Shown: in pieces, positions 10,056 to 19,859 of the stretch
Position numbering within the stretch: position 1 is the first letter of the stretch
Layout of the letters: the number at the start of each line of letters is the position of its first letter
DNA from: Angomonas deanei
Taxonomy: Eukaryota > Euglenozoa > Kinetoplastea > Trypanosomatida > Trypanosomatidae
Direction: 5' to 3'
DNA length: 64,000 bases
NCBI GenBank assembly: GCA_903995115.1
Contig: LR877153.1
Location: 186,001 to 250,000 of the forward strand
Translations under genes and position numbers: made by a program
The notes under the pieces: model-generated
The model's database searches: none
What the model was told of the DNA's origin: nothing
The model's input: only the letters and a program-made list of their open reading frames with translations

Positions 10056-11267
10056 ATGAGCCAGGACGAATTCTCATCTGTGTGTGACACCGTCCTTGCC
10101 GCGAACCCCGCTGACAAAAAAGTGGAGGACGCTGTACTGGATCTCGAGGTGGCGCACAAGAAAAGTATCAACGCCGTGAAGCAGTCCTTCAACAAGGAGT
10201 TGGATGAAATCCAGAAGGACCTGGAAGAAAAGAAGAAGGAGTACGACAAGTTCCGCGAGGACGACAAGAAGCACTTCCAGGAGGAAATAGAAAAACTGAA
10301 TGCCGACTACCAAAAGCAGATGGAGAAGGCGCAAAAGAAGTACCAAGAGGATATTCGCCGGGTCAAGGAAAACTACGAGAGCATCTTGGAAAGCAAAAAT
10401 CAATCCACCGGTGTGGTCTCCCGTATCCAGGACGAGCACAACAAGGAACTGGCACGGCAGAAGGAGGAGTTTGAGCGGATTATCTCCGTCAGGGAGAATG
10501 AGATTGCCGCCCTGAAGCGACGCATCGACGACGACGCGACGGCGGCCGAAAATATGGTGCAGGACGTGGAGTTCCACCGGCGCCTCTCCGACGACGAGGC
10601 CAGCGCGGCCCGGCGGGAGCTGATCAACATTCAGGCGGAGCTAGTCCAGACCGAAAGCGAGTATCGTGAAATGTACCTCCTCTTCGACGCCCACACGGAA
10701 AAGTACAGCCGCCAGACGGAGATGGTGCTGGGGGATTACAAGGACAGAAACGATGAGCTTAGTCTGCAGCTGGCGCGCATCAAAAAGCTGGTGGCGGAGC
10801 CGTTCGCCAGTGAACTCCGCACAAGACTCTCCTCCCCCGACTACGTCCCCACACGGGAGGAGGTGTCCAAGCTGCTAGAGGGTCTGCAGAAGCGGAAAGA
10901 CTTGGAGGGACAGCAGGTGGACCTGGTGATAGAGAAGGTGAAGGCGGCCCGCGAGAACCACGAGCAGATGGTGGCCAAGTTCACGAAAAGTAACGGGGAG
11001 GAGTTGGAGAAAATTCACAAGAAGAATGCGGAGTTTGGGGAGAAGCAGGAGCAGCGGAAGGAGGCCAGCAGGGAGCGCTCTCTCTCCCACCGCGACCCCA
11101 ATGAGCTGTCCACCAGCCACACCGCCCCGTCCTACCCCCGTCGTGGGTCCCGTCTTTCCGAGTACCGCGCCTTCAAGGACGGCAGTCGACGCAACTCGAT
11201 GGCCCGACGTGGCTCGGTCCACTCGGAGGCCAACGACCTCAGTCCGGAGCCTGCCCCATCCGCCTAA
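10056..11267 (+). CDS. Coiled-coil protein with C-terminal RRxS cluster
   Basis: A 403-residue protein, almost wholly charged alpha-helical coiled coil from about residue 25 to 340 (long K/E/Q/D-rich stretches, no globular motif). The last 60 residues are low-complexity and rich in S, R and P and hold three Arg-Arg-x-Ser sites: PRRGS, SRRNS and ARRGS. I do not recognise a named family. It sits between kinesins 2 and 3, and its serine/arginine tail resembles the termini of those kinesins, so an adaptor, light-chain-like or co-regulated cytoskeletal role is a reasonable inference only. It has no motor motifs. It could also be a detached kinesin tail, but I found no convincing match to the tails of copies 1 and 2. 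Confidence 0.85.
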   Translation: MSQDEFSSVCDTVLAANPADKKVEDAVLDLEVAHKKSINAVKQSFNKELDEIQKDLEEKKKEYDKFREDDKKHFQEEIEKLNADYQKQMEKAQKKYQEDIRRVKENYESILESKNQSTGVVSRIQDEHNKELARQKEEFERIISVRENEIAALKRRIDDDATAAENMVQDVEFHRRLSDDEASAARRELINIQAELVQTESEYREMYLLFDAHTEKYSRQTEMVLGDYKDRNDELSLQLARIKKLVAEPFASELRTRLSSPDYVPTREEVSKLLEGLQKRKDLEGQQVDLVIEKVKAARENHEQMVAKFTKSNGEELEKIHKKNAEFGEKQEQRKEASRERSLSHRDPNELSTSHTAPSYPRRGSRLSEYRAFKDGSRRNSMARRGSVHSEANDLSPEPAPSA

Positions 11268-11815
11268 GAACACCGAATGGCGCTTCCATAAACCGATCTA
11301 TATTTCATAGTATTGCAGCTGTGTCAAAAAAAAAAAAATTCTTGTCAAAAAAAAAAAAAAAAACGGTAAACCAAAAAAAAAAGAAAATGGAAGTGTAACC
11401 CCAAAAAATTATTGTCGTTTTTTCTATTGTTGACATTCATATTATTGTTATTATTCTTATTTATCATCGTTATTTTTAGATTAACATCTGCCTTTGTTTT
11501 TTGTGTTGTTTTTCACTGTATGAATATGTCTCTCCTTTGGAGTAGCAGTAATGGAAAAAAACTAGAAAAAAAAAGCCAACGAACCAGCCCGGCAGTGATG
11601 AACCCATTTCTGTTTGGGAGCCTTTGTAATGTATTGTGTTGTTGTTTGACCGCCCCCCGTCTCTCTCTCTCTCTGTTATAGCACAAGATAGCTTCTTAGC
11701 TGGAAATCTCATTTCCGTTCTAAAATATATAATTTTGATTTTATTTTTCATTCTAGAGTAAAACCTGCCTTTTTTTTTTTCCAAATTTTTGTACACTTGA
11801 AAAAAAAAAAAAAAA
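11268..11815. other. Intergenic spacer
   Basis: A/T-rich, with several poly-A runs (11326-11362), CT repeat near 11665-11676, and an acceptor candidate at 11755-11756 after a T-rich tract. The 5' leader of the next gene contains a T run and a run of about 17 A directly before its ATG. No gene seen. Confidence 0.5.
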
Positions 11816-14800
11816 ATGAATTCTCAGAACCGCATCTCTTCAGACGAGGCAAATGCCACAAAAGTTTTTGTTCGCATCCGACCATTCAACGTCAAGGAGC
11901 GCAAGCTGACAGAGGATACAAAACAACTGCCGTACGTACTTCGTGTGGACGAAAACAATCCATCCCTCATTACCACCTTGGATCCCTCTAAAGAGATGCT
12001 CCCCAAGGACACCTACGTCTTTGAGCGCTGCTTCGATGACCTCGTGGCCTCCTATGCGTTAGAGGAGGGGGCAAAGGGGAAAATTGATGCAGCGGAGAAG
12101 CGAAAAGTTGGAAAGGATCAGTCACTGGTCTACAGCCACGTGGGCAAACCGGTGCTGACGAACGCACTGCAGGGCTACAATGGTTGTGTATTCGCCTACG
12201 GACAGACTGGCAGTGGTAAGACGTTCACCATGATGGGTCCTACCAATATTGCGGTAGCCAAGTGTGACCCTTCCACCCCACGGGTGCGCGATAAGAAGGG
12301 GCTGAGTGAGTCGGTGACGCCACGGTTATCGGGGGAAAGCAATGAAACCAACGGCGCCACGCAAACGTCCGGTGTGAGCACGCCCATGGACGCTCTGGAG
12401 GACTCCGCCCTCGGCGGGGAGGAGGCAGAGAGCGCGGGATTGGAAGGTATCATCCCCCGCCTCACACGGGAGATGATCGACGAGCTACACCGCAAGCGCG
12501 AGAAGGACAGTTCCCTGTCGTTTCGGATTGAAATGGAGTACTTTGAGATTTACAATGAAAAGGTGATGGACCTCCTCACGGCCGGTGGCAACAAGAATGT
12601 GGAGCTCCGCGTGCGTAATTCAGCGAGTGGTCCGTACATTGAGGGTCTCTCCCGCAAGCACGTGGAGGACGAACGACAAATCTTCAAACTAATCCGCAAA
12701 GGCAATTTGGAGCGCCACACGGCCGCTACCAAAATGAACGATCGCAGTAGCAGAAGTCATGCCATTCTTTCCTTCCATATTACACAATTCCGGCTGGACA
12801 TGAACGATAATGCGTCCAAGATTGTCAGCAAACTGAACTTGGTGGATCTGGCCGGTTCCGAGCGGACAGGTGCCAGCGGGGTGGAAGGAAAGCAGTTCAA
12901 GGAGGCCACCAAGATTAATCTTTCCCTCACCACGTTGGGGAGGGTGATCGACGCACTGGCGAGCATTTCTCAGAACAAGAAGGGTGTCTTCTGTCCGTAC
13001 AGAGACTCCAATCTCACCTGGGTGCTGGCGGACTCCTTGGGCGGTAACTGCAAAACCACCATGGTGGCGACTGTCTCACCACACGCGGTAAACTTTGAGG
13101 AAACGTGTCAGACCCTGCGGTACGCCTCCAGGGCAAAGCAAATTGTCACGAAAGTGGTAGTGAACGAGGACCCCACAGGTCCGTCAAATCAAACTGCTGA
13201 CCGCCGAGGTGCAACGTCTGCAGCAGATCATTAAGAACGGTGGCGCCGGTGACGACGAGTCGAACCGAGAGGAGTACATTGAAGAGCTGAAGGACAGAAT
13301 CCTGTCCCTCGAGGCGGAGTTGGAGGACAAGTGCTGCCAGCTGGAGAAACTAAGGGCCGAGAAGACCTCTCTTCCCGCCAGACGGAATAGCACAGCGAAG
13401 CCCCCGGGGACGAAGGATGTGGCCAAGTTGAAGGCCAATCTTGAGCAATTGCAGGATGAGAATATGCTGATTGACAGCTACCGGGAAGATCTCAAGAATG
13501 CGGAGATCAAGTGTGCCGCCCTAGACAAGCGACTCCGTAGCGAGGCCTTGGCGCACGAAAAGGAAATGAAGGCTCTGCAAAAGAACGTCAAGCGTCTGAA
13601 TAAAGAGCTAATGGAAACCGATCGACTGGCGGCGGAATTGACACGACTGCAGCGGGACCTACTGGCGGCCGAGGAGAGGGAGACGAGCTTGTTGAACCAA
13701 ATGCGGGAGATGGAAAAGGGAGGCGACACAGCGTCTAGTATGAGTCAATCCTTTGCCAACTCAGACCTCTCCCCAACCACACGAGAGGCCAAGAAAAAGA
13801 AAACCACATCGGCGAACAGCGGTGGGGACTTGGAGCTACAGAACAAAAAACTAGCCAAGCAGCTGCAAGAAAAAAGTGAAGCATATCGTTCCTCTCAGAT
13901 TGAATTGAAAAAGGTGAAGGACAGTATGCAGACCGAAAAGAACGCCAAAGCGGCCCTCGAGAAACGAATGACCGATGACTTTCACAACACAATCAGACGT
14001 CAAACGGAAGAAATTCTTACACTAAAAACCCAGCTGAAAGATTTAAAGAAAACGGTCAAGCAGACGTCCTTAGCAGAGAATTCCATCTCTCAAGCCGCGG
14101 AAGAACAAAAGCAGCAGTTGGATGATCTTCAAAAACAGCACAACAACGCCCTAAAAGAGATTGAAATGCTTCAAAAGGCGGTTGACAATCACGCTAAAGA
14201 CACCACCAACCACTCTCTCGCACAAACGGAGCTTGTCTCACTCCGCCAGACACACGAGGAGGAGATTGCTCAGCTGCGTGAACGCCTGAATGAGGAGAAG
14301 CGAACGGCTGCGGAGACTCTCAAAGCTGCCGCTGCTGACGCAGAAGCCAAGCACGAGGAGGAGCTTGCTGCACTCCGTAAAGCACACGAAACTGAGATTG
14401 CCCAACTACGTGAAACGCATGGTCAGGATAAGGAGATGATAACGGAAGCCCTCAAGGTTGCGACGGTTGAGGCAGCCGCCAAACACGATCAGAAAATCGT
14501 TGTGCTCCGTAAGGCACACGAAGCGGAGATTGCTCAGTTGCGTCAACGGCTGAACAACGAAAAGCAGATGATAACGGAAACTCTCAAAGCAACCACCACG
14601 AAGGCGGAGGATGAACACAACGAGGAGGTCGCAACGCTCCGCACGGCCTACGAGGACGAGGTTGCCCAACTGCGTGAACGCCTAAGCCGGGAAAGGGCGA
14701 CTGCACAGGAAACTCTCACGGCAGCCATCGCAGCAGCGGAAGCTAAGCACGAAGAAGAACTGGACGCACTCCGGAGGGAGCACGAAGGTGAAGTAGCCCA

Positions 14801-17099
14801 ACTGAGCGAAGGTCTTGGTCACGATAAGGAGATGATTACAGAGACTCTCAAGGCCGCCATCGTTGAGGCAGAGGCCAAACACAAGGAAGAACTCGTAACA
14901 CTCCGTCAGACCCACGAGGACGAGATTGCCCAGCTACGTGAAAGCCTAACCCAAGGACAAAGAAGCTGCCACTGCTGATGCGGAGGGCCAAGCACAAGGA
15001 GGATCTTGCCGCACTCCGCCAGGCGTACGAAGACGAGCTCGCCCAGCTGCGTGAAAGCCTGAATGAGGAGAATCAAGCTGCCGCGGAGACTCTCAAGGCT
15101 GCCACTGCTGACGCGGAGGCCAAGCATGAGGAGGAGCTTGCCGCACTCCGCCAGGCGCACGAGGATGAGATCGCTCAGCTGCGTGAAAGCCTGAACGAGG
15201 AGAAGCAAGCTGCCGCGGAAACTCTCAAGGCTGCCACTGCTGATGCGGAGGCCAAGCACGAGGAGGATCTTGCCGCACTCCGCCAGGCGCACGAAAATGA
15301 GATCGCTCAGCTGCGTGAAAGCCTGAACCAGGACAAAGAAGCTGCCACTGCTGATGCGGAGGCCAAGCACGAGGAGGAACTCTCCGCACTCCGCCAGGCG
15401 CACGAAGACGAGCTCGCTCAGCTGCGTGAACGCCTGAACGAGGAGAAGCAAGCGGCCGCGGAAACTCTCAAGGCTGCCACTGCTGACGCGGAGGCCAAGC
15501 ACGAGGAGGAGCTCTCCGCACTTCGCCAGGCACACGAGGATGAGCTCGCTCAGCTGCGTGAAAGCCTGAACGAGGAGAAGCAAGCGGCTGCGGAAACTCT
15601 CAAGGCTGCCACTGCTGACGCGGAGGCCAAGCATGAGGAGGAGCTCTCCGCACTTCGCCAGGCACACGAAGACGAGCTCGCTCAACTGCGTGAAAGCCTG
15701 AACCAGGACAAACAAGCTGCCACTGCTGATGCGGAGGCCAAGCACGAGGAGGAGCTCTCCGCACTCCGCCAGGCACACGAGGACGAGATCGCTCAGCTGC
15801 GTGAACGCCTGAACGAGGAGAAGCAAGCTGCCGCGGAAACTCTCAAGGCTGCCACTGCTGATGCGGAGGCCAAGCATGAGGAGGAGCTTGCCGCACTCCG
15901 TCAGGCACACGAAGACGAGCTCGCTCAACTGCGTGAAAGCCTGAGCCAGGACAAAGAAGCTGCCACTGCTGACGCGGAGGCCAAGCACGAGGAGGAACTC
16001 TCCGCACTCCGTCAGGCGCACGAAGATGAGATCGCTCAGCTGCGTGAAAGCTTGAACGAGGAGAAGCAAGCGGCCGCGGAGACTCTCAAGGCTGCCACTG
16101 TTGACGCGGAGGCCAAGCATGAGGAGGAGCTCTCCGCACTTCGCCAGGCACACGAAGACGAGCTCGCTCAACTGCGTGAAAGCCTGAGCCAGGACAAAGA
16201 AGCTGCCACTGCTGACGCGGAGGCCAAGCACGAGGAGGAGCTCTCCGCACTCCGTCAGGCACACGAGGATGAGATCGCTCAGCTGCGTGAAAGCCTGAAT
16301 GAGGAGAAGCAAGCTGCCACTGCTGATGCGGAGGCCAAGCACGAGGAGGAGCTCTCCGCACTTCGCCAGGCACACGAAGGATGAGCTCGCTCAACTGCGT
16401 GAAAGCCTGAGCCAGGACAAAGAAGCTGCCACTGCTGACGCGGAGGCCAAGCATGAGGAGGAACTTGCCGCACTCCGCCAGGCTCACGAAGATGAGATCG
16501 CCCAACTGCGTGAAAGCTTGAACGAGGAGAAGCAAGCTGCCGCGGAAACTCTCAAGGCTGCCACTGCTGACGCGGAGGCCAAGCACGAGGAGGAGCTCTC
16601 CGCACTTCGCCAGGCACACGAGGATGAGATCGCTCAACTACGTGAAAGCCTGAGCCAGGAGAAAGAGACGGCTGTCGAAAGTGTGGATGCCGCTCTTACG
16701 GAGCGAATCAATTCGTTGCTCGCTCAGTTAGGCAAGAAAGATGCAGAGATTAAACGATTGAAGGAGAATTTGGAATTTCAAACCAGTTTCGAGCTCTATG
16801 AAACGCAGTCCAGTTGTGCCCCCAGTCAGTGCGGGAGCAGAAATGCGTCCTTCGCCGGTCCGAGTGCCCTTCCTCCTCGCAGCAGTGAGGCGAAGCGGCG
16901 GAGTTTGATGGGTACCGTTTCGTCTCTTTTCAGTCGCAATAAAGGGGAGTTACCCCCCGCGCCACGACCCTCCACAGCCGAGCACAACCCCAACACATCG
17001 TTTAGCTCCTCCTTCCGAAGGCCCGGCGGGCAGATGGGGTCCCGCCGATCCAGCTTGGCTGACTTTTCAGATTCACTGAACCAATCCAACATACACTAG
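11816..17099 (+). CDS. Kinesin with tandem coiled-coil repeats (K39-like), four frame changes
   Basis: Third motor of the cluster, conceptual length about 1759 residues. Motor: P-loop GQTGSGKT at 129, NDRSSRSH, DLAGSE and YASRAKQI; it lacks the long N-terminal extension of copies 1 and 2 but has a hydrophilic insert after the P-loop. A coiled-coil neck and stalk lead into about 20 tandem repeats of 44 or 37 residues (14215-16665), then an S/P-rich tail with KRRS and SRRSS. N-terminal kinesin-3-like motor plus tandem coiled-coil repeats is the architecture of Leishmania K39, though the repeat sequence differs. The frame changes near 13176, 14953, 14986 and 16380. Each is one extra base relative to the paralogous or repeat-unit sequence, and protein similarity continues across every one, so the gene is annotated as a unit. 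Sequencing error is likelier than decay, but a pseudogene cannot be excluded. Confidence 0.85.
14215..16665 (+). repeat. Tandem repeat array, about 20 units of 132 or 111 bases
   Basis: In-frame repeats within the third kinesin. The long unit is 44 residues (132 bases), built around AEAKHEEEL, LRQAHEDE, AQLRESLNEEK and AAAETLKAATAD. A short unit of 37 residues (111 bases) lacks exactly seven residues (AETLKAA or equivalent) and usually carries NQDKEA or SQDKEA. The first five units are diverged; units from about 14900 on are nearly identical at DNA level, showing recent homogenisation. Long and short units are interspersed. Confidence 0.92.
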
Positions 17100-17444
17100 A
17101 AAGAAAATTTAGAGGAGATTTTGTTTTTGTTTCGTGTTTTTTAACTTTTTAGAGCAACCCCACCATGCATTGTATGTATGTACGTGATGATGTGTTACCT
17201 TTTCTGATTCTTGTATATTTCTTTTTACCACGTGTACATTCTTCCCTATGATCAGTAATGCTTGTATCATTCACTTTTTTCGTCAAAAAAGACATGGAGA
17301 AAACCTTCATCATCCATGCAAAGGCGGAGATGTGTGAGACCAGTGAGTTGAACGCTACTTTCTCTCTCCCTTTATTTTACTGTTTTTTTTTTTTTTTCTC
17401 CTGCGGTAGGGTTTTTATATTCTTCGTTCTTAATACTATCAAAA
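17100..17444. other. Intergenic spacer with strong splice acceptor
   Basis: Contains a pyrimidine tract at 17359-17402, including a T run of about 15, followed by AG at 17408-17409, 36 bases before the malate dehydrogenase start. No gene seen. Confidence 0.6.
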
Positions 17445-18416
17445 ATGGTTAACGTTTGCGTCGTTGGTGCTGCTGGCGGTATTGGCCAGTCCCTCGCCCT
17501 CCTCCTCATGCGCCAGCTCCCCCACGGAAGCACCCTCTCCCTCTACGATGTGGTGGGTGCCCCTGGTGTTGCCGCGGATCTTTCCCATATCGACAGTGGC
17601 GTTACTGTGAAGTACGCCGCCGGTAAGATTGGCGTCAAGCGCGACCCCGCTCTCGCTGAACTCGCCAAGGGTGTGGATGTGTTCGTGATCGTTGCCGGTG
17701 TTCCCCGTAAGCCTGGTATGACCCGTGATGATCTCTTCAAGATCAACGCCGGTATCATTCTCGACCTCGTCCTCACCTGCGGTTCCGCCAGCCCCAACGC
17801 TGTCTTCTGCGTGGTCACCAACCCCGTCAACAGCACCGTGGCCATTGCCGCCCAGGCGCTCAAGAAGCTCGGTGTCTACAACAAAAACCGCCTCCTCGGC
17901 GTGTCTCTGCTGGATGGCGTCCGTGCTACCCGCTTCATCAACGACGCCCGCAAGCCCCTCCACGTGAACCAGGTCGCCGTTGTGGGTGGACACAGTGATG
18001 TCACCATCGTCCCCCTCTTCTCCCAGCTCCCCGGTCCCCTCCCCCCCAAGAGCGTGCTTGACCCCATCGTGAAGCGCGTCCAGGTGGCGGGTACGGAGGT
18101 GGTGAAGGCCAAGGCTGGCCGTGGTTCCGCCACTCTTTCCATGGCGGAGGCCGGCGCCCGCTTCGCCCTCAAGGTGGTGGAGGGTCTCACCGGTGCTGCC
18201 AATCCTCTGGTGTACACCTACGTGGACACCGACGGAAAGGAGGAGACCGAGTTCCTCGCCATCCCTGTTGTGCTGGGCAAGAACGGTATCGAACGCCGCC
18301 TCCCCATCGGCAAGATGACCGATGACGAGAAGAAGCTCTTCCAAGAGGCTCTCCCCGTCATCAAAAAGATATCGAAAAGGGTAACTCCTTCGCCCGCTCC
18401 AACCTGTAATGGATAA
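17445..18416 (+). CDS. Malate dehydrogenase, glycosomal type (frame change near C-terminus)
   Basis: NAD-dependent interconversion of malate and oxaloacetate. The N-terminus has the Rossmann motif GAAGGIGQ at residues 8-15; the active site shows VPRKPGMTR (substrate arginine), NPVNST, LDGVRATRF and the catalytic histidine in VVGGHSD. Sequence and start (MVNVCVVGAAGG) match the glycosomal isoform of trypanosomatids, not the mitochondrial one with a presequence. As read, the last residues are SPAPTCNG, but the -1 frame from about 18370 reads KKDIEKGNSFARSNL and stops at 18407-18409, aligning with the ARSKL ending I recall from Leishmania glycosomal MDH. One G appears to be missing in the AAAAAGATATC stretch. 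The intended C-terminus would be SNL, a variant of the type 1 glycosomal targeting signal SKL. Codon use is very C-rich, as expected for high expression. Confidence 0.93.
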   Translation: MVNVCVVGAAGGIGQSLALLLMRQLPHGSTLSLYDVVGAPGVAADLSHIDSGVTVKYAAGKIGVKRDPALAELAKGVDVFVIVAGVPRKPGMTRDDLFKINAGIILDLVLTCGSASPNAVFCVVTNPVNSTVAIAAQALKKLGVYNKNRLLGVSLLDGVRATRFINDARKPLHVNQVAVVGGHSDVTIVPLFSQLPGPLPPKSVLDPIVKRVQVAGTEVVKAKAGRGSATLSMAEAGARFALKVVEGLTGAANPLVYTYVDTDGKEETEFLAIPVVLGKNGIERRLPIGKMTDDEKKLFQEALPVIKKISKRVTPSPAPTCNG

Positions 18417-18737
18417 GGTCTACCCTATATTACTTCGTAACATCTCACACGATTTTATCGAAGAAAAAAAATTTTTTTCAACCATATTTTTAATACCCTC
18501 CCTCCAAAAAAAGAAAAAAAAAAGTATATCTGTGGATATTATTTTCCACATCAAAAGAAAAATGATTTTTTGACAAAAAAAAAAGGCTGTCCGCGGTCAG
18601 AACGGAGATTTTTGAACAACGGAACAGACTCGTTTCATGATAACGATTGTTTTGACAATTCACTCTGTTTCTCTCTCACCCCATTAGAAAAGAAAAAGTA
18701 TCAGTAAGAGAAGTTTTGTATATCGATCACTTTAACC
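18417..18737. other. Intergenic spacer
   Basis: A/T-rich spacer with poly-A runs and an acceptor candidate at 18686-18687 after CTCTGTTTCTCTCTCACCCC. No gene seen. Confidence 0.5.
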
Positions 18738-19649
18738 ATGGATGATTTAGACTTTCTTCAGAGCCGTCCGCTCGTCGGGTTTCAGCTGGACGGTTCGCAT
18801 CTTAATAACGTGCTACAGGGAATTCTCCGCCAGCAACAGCAGCTACTCAACGGTCAAAAGCAGTGTATGCAACGGGTGCAGGATTTAGAGGAAAACGTGG
18901 ATGACCTGAGAGGTCACTGCAAGGATATGGACCGTCTGTTGAATGATATTAGCGGTGCCGTCGACCCCGGGTTCTTCCAGCAGTTGAAAGGGCGGATTGA
19001 GGACTTGGAGAATGCGATGGATCGTGTGGTGGGGGACTTGGCGGACACCAAAGGGATGGCCACCGCGGCCGGCAAGGACGCCGACCAGGCGGGTCGACTG
19101 GCCGATCAGGCGAATAGAGCGGTCATTCCTTTGCAGGATGCGCTGCAGGAGGTGTCCAAGGAGCTGGAGGCGTTGGGCCGTCAGGGGGCGCAGGACCGCC
19201 GCGAGATTGGGAGAGCACTGGATGACTTGGCGGGGGCAAGGGACCAGCAGGAGAGGGCCGTCGCAGAGGCGCTCAGGGATATTCAGCAAAAGGCAGACCG
19301 ACTGGGCCGTGAGAACGGCGTGGAGAAGCTACGACAGCTGATCGACGACCTCAGCGACCGCACCGACGAGAACTTCCGCACGGTGGAGGAGAGCGCTAGG
19401 GCAGTAGACAATGAGCTGACGCGACAGTCCAACGAGCTGAACACCCTACAGGGTGAGTTAGTGGCACTGGAAGACCGCAACCGTAACGGACTGAACTTGT
19501 TGGGACAGGAGACGGACGAAAAGTACAATGCACTTCTTAATGCTTTCCGTGAGTACGAGCGCAACTCCTCCGAGCTGGAGGAGCACCTCGCCATGGCTGG
19601 TCAGGCACTGGCCCGCCGTAGACGGTCCCCACCGCGGGGGTCGAGGTAA
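18738..19649 (+). CDS. Coiled-coil protein, function unknown
   Basis: A 303-residue acidic protein, mostly predicted coiled coil from about residue 25 to 290. It has many D, E, Q, R and L residues, no cysteine-rich or catalytic motif, and a short basic tail ending RRRRSPPRGSR. The ATG at 18738 follows an acceptor at 18686-18687. I do not recognise a named family. Proteins of this kind in kinetoplastids are often flagellar or cytoskeletal, but nothing in the sequence proves that here. Confidence 0.8.
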   Translation: MDDLDFLQSRPLVGFQLDGSHLNNVLQGILRQQQQLLNGQKQCMQRVQDLEENVDDLRGHCKDMDRLLNDISGAVDPGFFQQLKGRIEDLENAMDRVVGDLADTKGMATAAGKDADQAGRLADQANRAVIPLQDALQEVSKELEALGRQGAQDRREIGRALDDLAGARDQQERAVAEALRDIQQKADRLGRENGVEKLRQLIDDLSDRTDENFRTVEESARAVDNELTRQSNELNTLQGELVALEDRNRNGLNLLGQETDEKYNALLNAFREYERNSSELEEHLAMAGQALARRRRSPPRGSR

Positions 19650-19859
19650 AGATGAATGAGTACTCGACTGTTCTGTTTTCGTTTTCTCTTCCTTGTCAGA
19701 CCACATTGTACTAGAATTGATTTATAAAAATGTATTATTATTATGGCGGTATTGACAGCATTTTTGTATTTTTTAGGGTGAATGTACTCCGAAAAAAAAA
19801 ACCTCGTGGATTAATATACACTTGCCAATGCACCTCCCCTCTGTTAAAGCTATTTTAGT

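Noticed and set aside
11268-11815. Transposon or retroposon remnant in the A-rich spacer
   Set aside because: Poly-A and poly-T runs alone are common to all spacers here; no terminal repeats, target duplication or reverse-transcriptase motifs were seen.
14906-16375. 489-codon open frame on the minus strand across the kinesin repeats
   Set aside because: It is the mirror of a repeated coding sequence without stops; leucine-rich repeats in it only reflect the antisense of Glu/Lys/Gln codons.
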